From: Fidelibacterota bacterium
GTDB lineage: Bacteria > Marinisomatota > Marinisomatia > Marinisomatales > TCS55
Direction of reading: 5' to 3'
Length of the DNA: 45,918 bases
Assembly: GCA_004124535.1 (NCBI GenBank)
Contig: SCKQ01000014.1
Span: 1 to 45,918, forward strand
The stretch's first letter is position 1. Every line of letters begins with the position of its first letter. The notes below the pieces were generated by a model. It saw nothing but the letters and a program-made list of their open reading frames with translations. It was not told the DNA's origin and searched no databases. Positions 18,253 to 28,336 of this stretch are shown one piece after another. The translations under genes were made by a program, and so were the position numbers.

Positions 18253-20285
18253 ATAAACAACATTTATTCATTTTACTGACTTTTACCGTAATGATTGTTG
18301 GTTTGTTGTTTACTCAGCCCAATAGATCAACAATACCCTCTTACAAAAATCTGGATTCTTCTGTTCAATATGTAGGAGATGAAGAGTGTGCCGCCTGCCA
18401 TGCAGATATTTATAATAGTTTTATACGCACCGGCATGGGCCGTTCATTTTATCCGGCGGGAAATGCGGAAGCAATCGAGGATTTTAAAAACAATGCACCT
18501 ATTTATGATGCCAATAATAACTTTTATTACAAAACATCATTACAGGAGGGGAATATTGTCCAGACGGAATATCGAATCAATGCTGCTGGTGAAAAAATCC
18601 ACGAATTAAACCGCAGAGCCGATTATGTCATGGGCTCCGGAAATCATAATCGTACTTATGTAACAGTACAGAATGGTTTTGTGAAAGAATTGCCCCTTAC
18701 GTGGTATGTAGATAAAAAAAAGTGGGATTTAAGTCCCGGTTATCATACTACAAATATGCGTTTTTTTCGACCAATTGTTGAAGAATGTATGCATTGTCAC
18801 AATAGTTTTACCGACTTTGAGCCCAACTCGCAAAACAAGTATAATACACCCCTGCCGCATGGTATTGGCTGTGAACGCTGTCATGGGCCGGGCCGGCTGC
18901 ATGTACAATCGAGAATAGATAACAAAAACGAACTAAAAGGCAATATAGATTATACAATCGTAAACCCCAAACACCTGCCTTTCCAGGAACAACTTGATGT
19001 ATGCCAGCAATGTCACTTGCAGGGTGAAATCAGTGTATTTCAGCCAGATAAACGAAGTACAGATTTTCGCCCCGGAATACAATTGAGCTCAGTAAAAAGC
19101 ATATTTATGGAAAAAAACCAAAAACCGAATGAATTTCGTATTGCCAGCCATGCAGAGCGTTTGGCCAAGAGCGCGTGTTTCCAACAAAGCGGATCTTTAA
19201 CATGTATCACCTGTCATAATCCCCACGTACCGGTGCAGGAACACAATCGCAGATCTTTTAATGATAATTGTTTAGCCTGCCATGACCCAAAAACATTAAT
19301 AGTAAAGAACATTGAAAACCATAAACAAGATTCAGACTGTGTTAAATGTCATATGACACAAAGTGGCACAGCAGATATTCCTCATGTAAATTTTACAGAC
19401 CATAAGATTCAGATTCCAAAAAGAATCCAGCCCACCACCACACCGATCTCTGGGAGGATATACAATGCACCCATTGAGTTAGTGAACTTTTTTACTATAG
19501 AAAAAAGCCCTAACGCAATCCAAACAGGAATTGCTTACGTCCGCTATTTTGAATCAAGACATCAGCACAAAGATTATTTAATTAAAGCAATTGCAATGTT
19601 AAAAAAATCTCTTCAGGAAAATGATCATCAAATTGCAGGATGGTATCATTTGGGCAGGGCATATCATTTGACGGGAGATTTGAAAAATGCAGAATCGGCT
19701 TATTATCAAACCATAGCGCAAGACCCAAATCATACTCTGGCCTTCGCACAACTAGGTGTTCTAGCTTTCGCAGATGAAAGATTAACACAAGCACTGTCAT
19801 ACTTTCGGCGTTCTATTAATAGCTATCCTTATAATCCTGTTGTGTGGAATAATTATGGTCATGCGCTGCTATTTTCTGATTCTACTAATGCAGCCCTTGC
19901 GGCTTATACAATGGCCATATCGTTAGATCCAGACTATGCCAATGCGTTTAATAATCGAGGAGAATTGCTATTATACAAACAAACTGAGCTTAGTAAAGGC
20001 AAAAATGATTTTTTATCCTGCTTAGCGCTTGATCCAGACCATATTTTTGCCCTGCATAATATGAGCAATATTGCTTTATTAGAGGAGGACCTGGAAAATG
20101 CGGAAAGATTTGCTTTGCAAGCCCTAACAATAAACAGTGATTTTGTACCGGCATACGGTACTTTGGCTACTGTATTTCAGCGTCAGGGGCGTCTCGACGA
20201 AGCTAAAAGAGCCTTGTCGAGGATAATCAAGCTTGACAAAAATAACGCAGATGCAAGAAAAATCCTTGATTCTTTACGTGATTAA
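18249..20285 (+). CDS. Heptaheme cytochrome c with C-terminal TPR repeats
   Basis: The 678-aa protein has an N-terminal membrane anchor or signal (about residues 6-22). Seven CxxCH heme sites follow: CAACH 47-51, CMHCH 180-184, CERCH 208-212, CQQCH 252-256, CITCH 319-323, CLACH 341-345 and CVKCH 364-368. From about 430 to the end it is a string of tetratricopeptide repeats (WYHLGRAYHLTGDLKNAES, AYGTLATVFQRQGRLDEAKR). The layout matches multiheme cytochromes c552/NrfA-like with TPRs known from environmental FCB and Planctomycetes genomes. The active-site variant CxxCK of NrfA is absent, so nitrite reduction is not indicated. It probably acts in periplasmic electron transfer or assembly. It follows the receptor/beta-helix pair. 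Confidence 0.9.
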   Translation: MNKQHLFILLTFTVMIVGLLFTQPNRSTIPSYKNLDSSVQYVGDEECAACHADIYNSFIRTGMGRSFYPAGNAEAIEDFKNNAPIYDANNNFYYKTSLQEGNIVQTEYRINAAGEKIHELNRRADYVMGSGNHNRTYVTVQNGFVKELPLTWYVDKKKWDLSPGYHTTNMRFFRPIVEECMHCHNSFTDFEPNSQNKYNTPLPHGIGCERCHGPGRLHVQSRIDNKNELKGNIDYTIVNPKHLPFQEQLDVCQQCHLQGEISVFQPDKRSTDFRPGIQLSSVKSIFMEKNQKPNEFRIASHAERLAKSACFQQSGSLTCITCHNPHVPVQEHNRRSFNDNCLACHDPKTLIVKNIENHKQDSDCVKCHMTQSGTADIPHVNFTDHKIQIPKRIQPTTTPISGRIYNAPIELVNFFTIEKSPNAIQTGIAYVRYFESRHQHKDYLIKAIAMLKKSLQENDHQIAGWYHLGRAYHLTGDLKNAESAYYQTIAQDPNHTLAFAQLGVLAFADERLTQALSYFRRSINSYPYNPVVWNNYGHALLFSDSTNAALAAYTMAISLDPDYANAFNNRGELLLYKQTELSKGKNDFLSCLALDPDHIFALHNMSNIALLEEDLENAERFALQALTINSDFVPAYGTLATVFQRQGRLDEAKRALSRIIKLDKNNADARKILDSLRD

Positions 20286-20363
20286 CCTAAATTCATCCGA
20301 AGACAGGAATAATTGTATATTGTCGTGTATGATATTTTGTTGATAGTAGCGCTATATACAGTT

Positions 20364-20397
20364 AAACTCCGAGTCCTTTTTACAGCATGCGGAGTTT
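20364..20397. promoter_or_regulatory. Hairpin between cytochrome and large TonB receptor genes
   Basis: AAACTCCG (20364-20371) and CGGAGTTT (20390-20397) form a perfect 8-bp inverted repeat with an 18-base loop containing GCATGC. A run of T/A follows, but no long T tract. It may be a weak terminator for the cytochrome transcript or a leader structure of the receptor operon, whose start lies 60 bases downstream. The rest of the 170-base gap is AT-rich with no other clear signal. Confidence 0.4.
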
Positions 20398-20460
20398 ATT
20401 TTAAATCCTTAACGGTCCGAGAATAAAAGATAAAAGATTTAATTAACATGGAGAATGGTT

Positions 20461-23400
20461 ATGTCAAACCAATCAACTAAGCTATTTAAAGCTCTTCTTA
20501 TCATTGTATTTCCAATGATGATTTTTGCCGGTGAAACAGGAAAGGTCATGGGTACAGTAACGGATAAGGCGAATGGAAATTTGTTACCAGGTGTTAACGT
20601 AGTCCTGGAAGGAACCAGCATGGGTGCTGCCACAGATGAAGATGGTGATTTTTACATCCTGAATATCCCCCCCGGGTTGTACAATGTAAAATTGTCTTAT
20701 ATTGGTTATGCGGTGATAACGATCGAAAATATACGCGTCACTAAAGACCTTACAACCAACTTATATACAGTAGAACTTTCCTCAGAAGCAATTGCTGGGC
20801 AAGAAATTACAGTTATAGCTGATAAACCCCTTATTGAGATCAACGCCACTAACGAGGTACGCGTAATACGGTCGGAAGATATTAAGAACCTTCCTATTAG
20901 AGGGGTTGCCAATATTGTGGCCTTACAAACAAGCGTTGTCCAGGATGGCGGCAACCTGCACGTCCGTGGCGGTCGTGCCGAAGAAGTAGGTTTTTATGTG
21001 GACGGTGTAAATGTAAGTGATCCTTTTAGCCTGACCCGCACAGGCAGCATTCCCAATATTAGTATTGAGGAAGTATCCTTCCAGGCCGGTGGTTTTGGTG
21101 CAGAATACGGTTCAGCGAATGCAGGTATTGTAAATACTTCTACAAAAACAGGAAGAGATAGACTGCAATTTACTGGGGAATCCCTTTCTGATATTGGTGC
21201 CACAGCGCCAAGTACAGATAGAAATAAATTATATTCTTATGGAAATAAACTTGTTTCCGGTTCACTGGGCGGCCCCATTCCCGTTTTGAATTTTATTCGC
21301 TATTATGGGGCGTTAGAATATACACAACAGGATGATAGTCCTACGGCGGGCTTATTCCCATTATACGATACGGACAAACTGAATCCATTGAATGGACTTC
21401 CTAATAATGGCGAAGATTTCACAGATCAGAACGGCAACACTATTTGGGATACAGGTGAACCTTGGACGGACATGACAGGAGAAGGTTATACGGATGGTGA
21501 GTATGATGCCCCCAGTTATCTTAAAATTGACACAGATGATATTTCATACGTTTATGGACCGCGGGCCAATAACTGGTATAATCGGCTCTCAGCTAACTGG
21601 AACCTGCTTTTTGACTTAAATAAATTCTTGCCGTTTGCCTGGCAGTTTAAACTGGGCGGCACTTATTTTGATAGCCAGAGCTCCAATTATTCCCATACCC
21701 GCACACTGTTTAATTATTACAATGACGGCGATGGGTTAACAAACCGTTTTAATCAATCATTTAATACAATATCCACTTTGTACGGCCGGCTGACAGGTGA
21801 AGTACCTGGTGTTGACAAAATGTTTTTCTCCCTGCAGTTTGATAATTTCAGCAGTGAGGCCAGTTCTTATGATCCAGTCTATGGAAAGGGTTTTGATAAC
21901 TTTGTTTACGAGGACGGCAGCGTTTCCACAACTGAATTACCATATATGATGAATGGTAAAGTAGAAGATTATTCCAATCCAACCTGGATGTATTTGGATG
22001 CAGCGGGAAACACTGTGACGCGGAGCGCGGTGGATTGGGACTCTACCCTGACGTTTGTAGGTATGGATTATGATACAACATTTGTGAATCCGCTGTGGAA
22101 AGGTGTCAATTCACAACCGAGCTCCATGGAGCAAATAGCCAATTATGGTGTAGCCGGTCAGTCTTCAACATGGTATTCAAAGTCTGAAAAAGAGCGCAAC
22201 ACAATGAAAGGATCGATCCTGTGGCAAGTTGGAGACCACGAACTCAAGTTTGGCGGTCACTATGAAAAAGCAAATATTCGCAGCTATTCTGTGTCAGGCG
22301 GCCGCATTGCCAGGTATTTTGACAGCAATGCACCTTACTCAGAAACTCAAGACATATGGGCCTGGGATGCGGCTTGGAATGACAGCGCCGGTGCCCTGGT
22401 TGTAGGGCCTGATGGAATTGCCGATTTTAGACAAGACCCAGGTGATACCTATAAAGCAGAAGGCAATGATGCCAATTATGATGATTATTTTGATGATCAG
22501 ATATTCCAGGCCTATAAAGGTGCTTATGCCAATAATATTGGCTATGATATCACAGGCCGTTATGATATGGATTCGGGAATAAATAAAGCACGGACACCCA
22601 TCATCATGGCTTATTATATTCAGGATAAATTTGAACTTGATGATTTGATAATGAACCTGGGGCTGCGTTATGATCATGTAGACCCGGCAAACAAAGTATT
22701 TAATCCCCTAACGGGCGGGAATCAGAATATTGTCATCACTGATGCCGGTACTTTAGCGGAAACAGTTTACTATACTGATTTAAATAAGAATGGGGTTGGC
22801 GATCCTATGGAATACCTGTACAGTGAACCCACAGATGATGACGCCGCAGGATTAATTCATCAGGTTGATGTAACACCTTCGACGCAAATTAGTCCGCGTA
22901 TTGGTCTGGCGTTCCCGGTTACGGATAAAACAGTGTTTCATGCAACGTATGGTAAATACTTAATGCCGGTGAAATTTGATTATCTATACATTAGCTATGC
23001 ACGGTTTTTATCCAACATTGAACAGGGGAATTATACACGCTCACCCAACCCGGAACTGATGCCCACCAAAACCACAGATTACGAAATTGGTTTTAAGCAA
23101 TTAGTTACCAATGATATCAGTATTGACATTACTATGTTTTACAATGAAAAATCGGATTATTTACAGATTCGTAATGTTGCTGCACGTCCTACCGGATATG
23201 CCCTATACGTTAATGGTGATTATGCCACTAATAAAGGACTGAACTTTTCATTAAATACCAGACGGATCGCAAATACGCGGGTTTCAGCCAATTATACTTT
23301 GTCTTGGGCCGGCGGTACGGGATCGAATGCCAATACAGGATATCGGATTTCATGGCTGGGCGGCAATGATCCTACCTTTACATCACCCATGACATTTGAC

Positions 23401-23892
23401 CAGCGCCATACCGGTAGCCTGTCCATTGATTACCGGACCGGGGCCAGAAGCATGCTGCCGCTGTTTGGTGCCAATATTCTTATGCGTTTTGGCAGTGGTC
23501 TGCGGTATACACCTTCAAAACCACGGACAGCAGTATTTGGCGGACAGCTTTCAGACCAGCCTGTTGCCGGTTTGAATTCAGGTGTAATGCCGGCCACGTT
23601 CAATATTGACCTTCGCCTGGATAAAGCCTTTGTAATCAGCGGAGTAAACCTGGGTCTATTTTGTGTTGTGAAGAATGTTTTGAACAGTCAAAACGTTTCA
23701 GCGGTGTATAATTATTCTGGCTTACCAGATAATGATGGTTATCTGACCACACAGGCAGGTCAAAACTGGTTGAATGATTGGGCTATTGGCGGACCAGAGG
23801 CTGGTCAAGATCTATATACATCACGGATTACATCACCCAGCCGCTGGGGAACCCCACGGCAAGTCCAAATCGGCTTACGGGTAGATTTATAA
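20461..23892 (+). CDS. Large TonB-dependent receptor with carboxypeptidase-regulatory domain
   Basis: This is an outer-membrane receptor of about 1143 aa. The ATG at 20461 is preferred over the in-frame ATG at 20455 because GGAG ends 7 nt before it, while the earlier ATG lies only 1 nt after GGAG. Order: signal peptide (to about residue 23), CarboxypepD_reg domain (GKVMGTVTDKANGNLLPGVN...TDEDGDFYILNIPPG) at about 24-110, plug (EVRVIRSEDIKNLPIRG, LHVRGGRAEEVGFYVDGVNVSD, AEYGSANAGIVN), then a very large barrel with long extracellular loops ending GLRVDL. It heads the operon that continues with a secreted sorting-domain protein and a PorV-like protein, a set typical of surface complexes in T9SS-bearing phyla. 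Confidence 0.93.
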   Translation: MSNQSTKLFKALLIIVFPMMIFAGETGKVMGTVTDKANGNLLPGVNVVLEGTSMGAATDEDGDFYILNIPPGLYNVKLSYIGYAVITIENIRVTKDLTTNLYTVELSSEAIAGQEITVIADKPLIEINATNEVRVIRSEDIKNLPIRGVANIVALQTSVVQDGGNLHVRGGRAEEVGFYVDGVNVSDPFSLTRTGSIPNISIEEVSFQAGGFGAEYGSANAGIVNTSTKTGRDRLQFTGESLSDIGATAPSTDRNKLYSYGNKLVSGSLGGPIPVLNFIRYYGALEYTQQDDSPTAGLFPLYDTDKLNPLNGLPNNGEDFTDQNGNTIWDTGEPWTDMTGEGYTDGEYDAPSYLKIDTDDISYVYGPRANNWYNRLSANWNLLFDLNKFLPFAWQFKLGGTYFDSQSSNYSHTRTLFNYYNDGDGLTNRFNQSFNTISTLYGRLTGEVPGVDKMFFSLQFDNFSSEASSYDPVYGKGFDNFVYEDGSVSTTELPYMMNGKVEDYSNPTWMYLDAAGNTVTRSAVDWDSTLTFVGMDYDTTFVNPLWKGVNSQPSSMEQIANYGVAGQSSTWYSKSEKERNTMKGSILWQVGDHELKFGGHYEKANIRSYSVSGGRIARYFDSNAPYSETQDIWAWDAAWNDSAGALVVGPDGIADFRQDPGDTYKAEGNDANYDDYFDDQIFQAYKGAYANNIGYDITGRYDMDSGINKARTPIIMAYYIQDKFELDDLIMNLGLRYDHVDPANKVFNPLTGGNQNIVITDAGTLAETVYYTDLNKNGVGDPMEYLYSEPTDDDAAGLIHQVDVTPSTQISPRIGLAFPVTDKTVFHATYGKYLMPVKFDYLYISYARFLSNIEQGNYTRSPNPELMPTKTTDYEIGFKQLVTNDISIDITMFYNEKSDYLQIRNVAARPTGYALYVNGDYATNKGLNFSLNTRRIANTRVSANYTLSWAGGTGSNANTGYRISWLGGNDPTFTSPMTFDQRHTGSLSIDYRTGARSMLPLFGANILMRFGSGLRYTPSKPRTAVFGGQLSDQPVAGLNSGVMPATFNIDLRLDKAFVISGVNLGLFCVVKNVLNSQNVSAVYNYSGLPDNDGYLTTQAGQNWLNDWAIGGPEAGQDLYTSRITSPSRWGTPRQVQIGLRVDL

Positions 23893-23937
23893 ACACTGAT
23901 TAAATAATATTTGGATAAAATTAAGGAGTAGATTTCT

Positions 23938-26900
23938 ATGGTGAATTATAAACGGTTATTCATCTTCATATTTAGCCTGAGTTATGTATGGGCTGCAGAG
24001 CCGGTAAATAGGCAAAATATGTATCACGGGCCAACATATAAATCCATGGCTTCCCCAGTTGAACATGTTATTTGGGATGGCAATAAGATTAGTTCAGTAC
24101 ATGGTAACCATGGCGATGATGCCAGTTATCATGTGACCGGAAACTCTGGTCTGGAATGGCCCAAAGGCAGCGGTAAGCTGGCTGTTTTTCAATCTGGTAT
24201 CTGGCTGGCTAGTGGACGCTCCAGAGCGCCAGGAGGAAATTGGGTTGATGAAATCCGCACCGCAGCTGCTGAATATACGGTTGAGTTTGTGCCCGGTTCC
24301 ATTGGCTCGGATGATTCTAATTCTGGTAAAATTTATCAAATACAAAAGAAAGAAGTAGAAGCTTTCCTGCAAAACGACTGGGCTACCTTTAGCTCTATGA
24401 CGTTGGATTTACCCGTTAGTACATTGGAAGGCTCCAGCTTGTTTACAGAGATGGTAGCAACGGATTTACCATCAAATGATTTTGAAAATTGGCCGGTTCA
24501 CGATGGCGCGCCCTGGGTGGATATAAATGGTGATGGTAATTATGACCCTGAGCTGGGTGATTATCCTGAAATTTTAGGTGATATGTTCCACTGGCACGTT
24601 ATGAATGACGGTGATGCAGCAACCCATACTCCACTGTGGGGCACACCGCCCATGAATGTAGATGTTCAGACCTCTATTTTTGGTTTTGACCAGGCTGGTG
24701 CCATGGGCAATATTATGTTCCTGCGCTGGGTGATTATAAACAAAGGATCCGATGAATTGGATAGTGTATTTGTATCCATGTGGCACGATGATGATGTCGG
24801 TGACGCTACTGATGACCTGGTAGCCTGTAATACAGGGCTTAGTGTGGGCTATACATATAATGATGCAGATGGGGATCAAACATACGGTGTAGAAGTCCCT
24901 GCAGTCGGTGGTGACTTTTTTCAGGGCCCGATTGTTGACTCTCCCGGTGATACAGCGACAATATTGACCTGGGGCCAAGGTAAAGGTTATTATTTACGCG
25001 ATTTTCCAGATAAGAAAAAACTCAGCTTAACCTCCTTCGCCAAATACATCAATGGCAACCCCAACTTTTCAGATCCTGAAACGGCAGAAGAAACGTACCG
25101 TTATATGAATGGTTTGGTTGGCAACACAGGGGACCCATACATTGATCCTACAACGAATGAACCATCAGTATTCGTACATAACGGTGATCCAGTAACAGGT
25201 GTGGGTTGGATCGATGATGTTCCGGGTGACCGCCGTTATTTGATGACGTCCGGCCCGTTTTATTTTGCTCCCGGTGATACCCAGGAAGTGGTAGGCGCCA
25301 TGATTATTGCTGCGGGGTCCAACTGGGCCAAATCCATTACAAAAATGTTATATTTTGATAATTTTGCGCAAGGTGCATTCGATGCAAATTTTAATGTGTG
25401 TTCGCCATCATCACCCACTGTTGAATTTGCACAACTGGATAAGAAAGTGCTGTTGACTTTTGAGGAAAACAGTGATGTTATTGAAAACTATGCTTGCGGT
25501 AATTATACCTTCCAAGGGTACAATATATACCAGGGCGCTTCTCTAAATGGTCCCTGGACACGGATTCAAACATATGATATTGTCGATGATATAAAAACAA
25601 TTCTGGATCTAACCCTGGATGAAGATACAGGTGAACTCCTTGAACTGCCTGCACAGTTTGGGACGGACTCTGGTATTAATCACTTTGTTGAGATAACATA
25701 TGATGTAATCAATAGCCGTGATATTATTAATCACAGGAAATACTATTTTGCTGTTACAGCTTTTGCTTATGACCCGGATGCAGCACAGCGAGTGATCGAA
25801 AGCCCCAAAAATGCAATTGAAGTCGTTCCTGGAGGACCAGGCTTGGGCAGTGCATTAGCCAGCGGTTTTAATGATACTCTGGCTGTTACACACACGGGCC
25901 TTTCTGATGCAACATTCTTGCCTCACGTTGTGGACCCCTATCAACTGACAAATAATAGTTATAATATTTCATTTGATATGGTGGATTCGGTTTACTATTG
26001 GTCTTTAACAAATACGGATAATAATCAAGTGGTTTTGACAGATGCTCTTTTCCCTGCTACGCCAGATTATTATGATTATGAAAACTCTGATCTGGAATTT
26101 GTAGATCTACCCAATTATGCTACAAACGTAGAAATCACAGATGGGTTTATTCTAGGTGCAAGAAACGCGACTTATGCTGCGCCATCCGGTTATTCAACAG
26201 CTACTACGACTGTTGATGCGGATACATCTACCCAGCTTGTGTTTGGCGGTTTATCTGCTTCAGGCTCGGGTACATGGGCAGAGTTCTTGGCGCCGTTGCC
26301 TGTGACCCAACCGGAAGATGCACCAGGGCCTGAACTTCTGCAATTGGATCTGAAAGTTGTTTTTTCGGATGCCGGATCTATCGCCACCTTCTTCAATGTA
26401 AGCGGTTTGATCGGCGGAACCCCGGACACAGCGTGGGTTCCCTTTGAATTGTATACTGTTGAGGATGACCGCCGTGTTGATATCGCTGTTTACCTGGCTG
26501 CCGGTAGCAAACCTCTTTATGAAGCCGATGAAGAAAACCCCGGCAGCAATATGTTTGCCAAAAACATGTATTTCATGCCAGTATACAGAGATTATACCGG
26601 AGCCATGCTTAATGATCACTATTCTGATTCAGGAATCATGGGCTGGATGTTTACTTTTAACAAAAGCAGCACATCCTATGAAAGCGGTAATGAGTTTGTA
26701 GTTACATTCAAAAATCCCATAATACCGGGAACAGATACCTATACATTTACTGGCCAAGGATTGCAGTCAGCCGATGCTGAGCTTGATAATGTTAATGTAT
26801 TCCCAAATCCATATTTTGGACGAAACCCAGAAGAGCGTAATCAGCTGAACCGATTTGTATTCTTCACGAATCTGGGAGTAGGCACGACAACAATTCGTAT

Positions 26901-27114
26901 CTTCACGATTGCGGGTGACATGATTGCCAAAATAGATAAAGTAATTACGTCAGAAAATGATCCTGATCGTCGCGCGCAGTGGGATTTACGCAATACGGCT
27001 GGTATTCCAGTTGCAAGCGGTATGTATATCGCCCATATCGATGTTGAAGATGTAGGTGAGAAGATTTTGAAACTGGCGGTCTTCATGCCTGAAGAACGTT
27101 TGGACGTCTATTAA
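23938..27114 (+). CDS. Large secreted protein with C-terminal T9SS/FlgD-like sorting domain
   Basis: The 1058-aa protein has a signal peptide ending near residue 19 (YVWA-A). The N-terminal two thirds contain no domain I can name, but include an EF-hand/dockerin-like calcium loop at about 195-206 (DINGDGNYDPEL) and a fibronectin-III-like stretch near 510-640. The last 90 residues resemble a Por/FlgD-like sorting domain: VNVFPNPYFG at its start, a TIRIFTIAGDMI strand, and WDLRNTAGIPVASGMYIAHI. Unusually it continues past the normal end into AVFMPEERLDVY. A good AAGGAG lies before the ATG. Position between the receptor and the PorV-like gene suggests cell-surface display by the type IX route. 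Confidence 0.85.
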   Translation: MVNYKRLFIFIFSLSYVWAAEPVNRQNMYHGPTYKSMASPVEHVIWDGNKISSVHGNHGDDASYHVTGNSGLEWPKGSGKLAVFQSGIWLASGRSRAPGGNWVDEIRTAAAEYTVEFVPGSIGSDDSNSGKIYQIQKKEVEAFLQNDWATFSSMTLDLPVSTLEGSSLFTEMVATDLPSNDFENWPVHDGAPWVDINGDGNYDPELGDYPEILGDMFHWHVMNDGDAATHTPLWGTPPMNVDVQTSIFGFDQAGAMGNIMFLRWVIINKGSDELDSVFVSMWHDDDVGDATDDLVACNTGLSVGYTYNDADGDQTYGVEVPAVGGDFFQGPIVDSPGDTATILTWGQGKGYYLRDFPDKKKLSLTSFAKYINGNPNFSDPETAEETYRYMNGLVGNTGDPYIDPTTNEPSVFVHNGDPVTGVGWIDDVPGDRRYLMTSGPFYFAPGDTQEVVGAMIIAAGSNWAKSITKMLYFDNFAQGAFDANFNVCSPSSPTVEFAQLDKKVLLTFEENSDVIENYACGNYTFQGYNIYQGASLNGPWTRIQTYDIVDDIKTILDLTLDEDTGELLELPAQFGTDSGINHFVEITYDVINSRDIINHRKYYFAVTAFAYDPDAAQRVIESPKNAIEVVPGGPGLGSALASGFNDTLAVTHTGLSDATFLPHVVDPYQLTNNSYNISFDMVDSVYYWSLTNTDNNQVVLTDALFPATPDYYDYENSDLEFVDLPNYATNVEITDGFILGARNATYAAPSGYSTATTTVDADTSTQLVFGGLSASGSGTWAEFLAPLPVTQPEDAPGPELLQLDLKVVFSDAGSIATFFNVSGLIGGTPDTAWVPFELYTVEDDRRVDIAVYLAAGSKPLYEADEENPGSNMFAKNMYFMPVYRDYTGAMLNDHYSDSGIMGWMFTFNKSSTSYESGNEFVVTFKNPIIPGTDTYTFTGQGLQSADAELDNVNVFPNPYFGRNPEERNQLNRFVFFTNLGVGTTTIRIFTIAGDMIAKIDKVITSENDPDRRAQWDLRNTAGIPVASGMYIAHIDVEDVGEKILKLAVFMPEERLDVY

Positions 27115-27137
27115 ACTTCCATTGGAGCATAAAAAAT

Positions 27138-28247
27138 ATGAATAGAAAACATGTAAATAGAATGATCATCATTACTTTGCTGGTACCTATGTTTATCAGC
27201 AGTATCGTCGAAGCGGGCAGTAAACGCCGCCGCGGGACCGCTGGTGCACAAGAACTCTTGATACCTGTTGGTTCCAGAGGGACGGCCATGTCGGGAGCTT
27301 TCGTTGCTGGCATCAGTGGCATTGAAGCTGCAGAATGGAATGTTGCTGGTATTGCCGGAATGTCCGGCACCGGAGAAGCTATGTTTACCCATTTATCCTG
27401 GATAGCGGATATTGGTATTACCTATGCGGCAGTGGCATCAAATTTTGGCGGAAAGAATATGTTTGGTATTTCACTGAAATCTTTAAACTTTGGTGATATT
27501 GATGTAACAACAGCTGACCTGCCTGACGGGACAGGAGAAACATATTCACCAAGTTTTATTACATTAGGATTCCTGTATTCCCGCCAAATGACCGACCGGA
27601 TACTTTTTGGCGCAGATATTAAAATTATTAATGAATCAATTATGCGTGAATCTGCTACTGGTTTTGCTTTGGACGCAGGTGTACAGTATAAAACAAGTCC
27701 AAATGGTATAAAAATTGGTGCATCTATTAGAAATCTGGGTTTGAGCATGATTTTTAATGGAGCTGATTTAGAGGAATTCCACCAGCCTCAAGGCACTGAA
27801 CCTGGTACTAACACTGAACCGCGGCGTATTAGCTTATCGGAATTTGAATTACCCACTACGCTGGAACTGGGAGTGGCGTACGGGCCTTTGGACCTTGGTG
27901 CTGCTAAAGCAGTTTTTTGCGCCTCTTTTTTGAACAACAATTTTTCTTTTGATGAATATCGCTTTGGCGCTGAAATAAATGTTATGGATATGTTCTACAC
28001 ACGGGCAGGACTTGCTTTGGCGTTTGATCCAGAACCCTTTGGCGCTGATTTTATAGAAGGCACAGATGATGATTCAGGAGATGATCAGTGGGAAAGCAGC
28101 AGTGAAGAATTTATCTGGGGTCCAACCTTCGGGTTTGGCCTAGATCTTTCCCGTTTGACGGGAATTGGGCTGACTGTAGATTATGCATACAGGACAGCAG
28201 AATATTTCGATGGTGTAAGTTGGTTAACTTTAAAGGTAACCTTTTAA
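27138..28247 (+). CDS. PorV/PorQ family outer-membrane protein
   Basis: The 369-aa product has a signal peptide (to about residue 26). It then shows the family's first-strand signature GTAGAQELLIPVGSRGTAMSG and GIEAAEWNVAGIAG, equivalent to the usual AxxWNPAGLA motif. The rest is a FadL-like 14-strand barrel (FGADIKIINES, GFALDAGVQYK, GASIRNLG, LELGVAYGPL) ending LTLKVTF. PorV shuttles sorting-domain cargo in the type IX secretion system. Placed between two sorting-domain proteins, this copy may be dedicated to them. A GGAG occurs about 13 nt before the ATG. Confident at family level; whether it is the general PorV or a local paralogue is unknown. Confidence 0.87.
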   Translation: MNRKHVNRMIIITLLVPMFISSIVEAGSKRRRGTAGAQELLIPVGSRGTAMSGAFVAGISGIEAAEWNVAGIAGMSGTGEAMFTHLSWIADIGITYAAVASNFGGKNMFGISLKSLNFGDIDVTTADLPDGTGETYSPSFITLGFLYSRQMTDRILFGADIKIINESIMRESATGFALDAGVQYKTSPNGIKIGASIRNLGLSMIFNGADLEEFHQPQGTEPGTNTEPRRISLSEFELPTTLELGVAYGPLDLGAAKAVFCASFLNNNFSFDEYRFGAEINVMDMFYTRAGLALAFDPEPFGADFIEGTDDDSGDDQWESSSEEFIWGPTFGFGLDLSRLTGIGLTVDYAYRTAEYFDGVSWLTLKVTF

Positions 28248-28262
28248 CAGATCGAAAAGAAT

Positions 28263-28318
28263 AAAGACGAAAAGCAGCAGGTATTAATTTGTCTGCTGGC
28301 GTCTTTCTTGCAAGAAAG
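28263..28318. promoter_or_regulatory. Overlapping hairpins in the leader of the broken sorting-domain gene
   Basis: AAAGACG (28263-28269) pairs with CGTCTTT (28300-28306), and inside it CAGCAG (28275-28280) pairs with CTGCTG (28293-28298). A perfect 16-base palindrome CTTTCTTGCAAGAAAG (28303-28318) overlaps the last 4 bases of the first stem, so the two cannot form fully at once. The ribosome site AAGGAG lies just downstream at 28325-28330. There is no T run, so a classical terminator is unlikely. Confidence 0.45.
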
Positions 28319-28336
28319 AAAAAAAAGGAGTTAATA

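Noticed and set aside
22339..22677. 112-aa minus-strand ORF rich in isoleucine
   Set aside because: Reverse reading of Asp/Tyr/Asn-rich loops of the TonB receptor; no start signal.
24574..24978. 134-aa minus-strand ORF inside the 1058-aa gene
   Set aside because: Antisense shadow of a gene with clear signal peptide and sorting domain.
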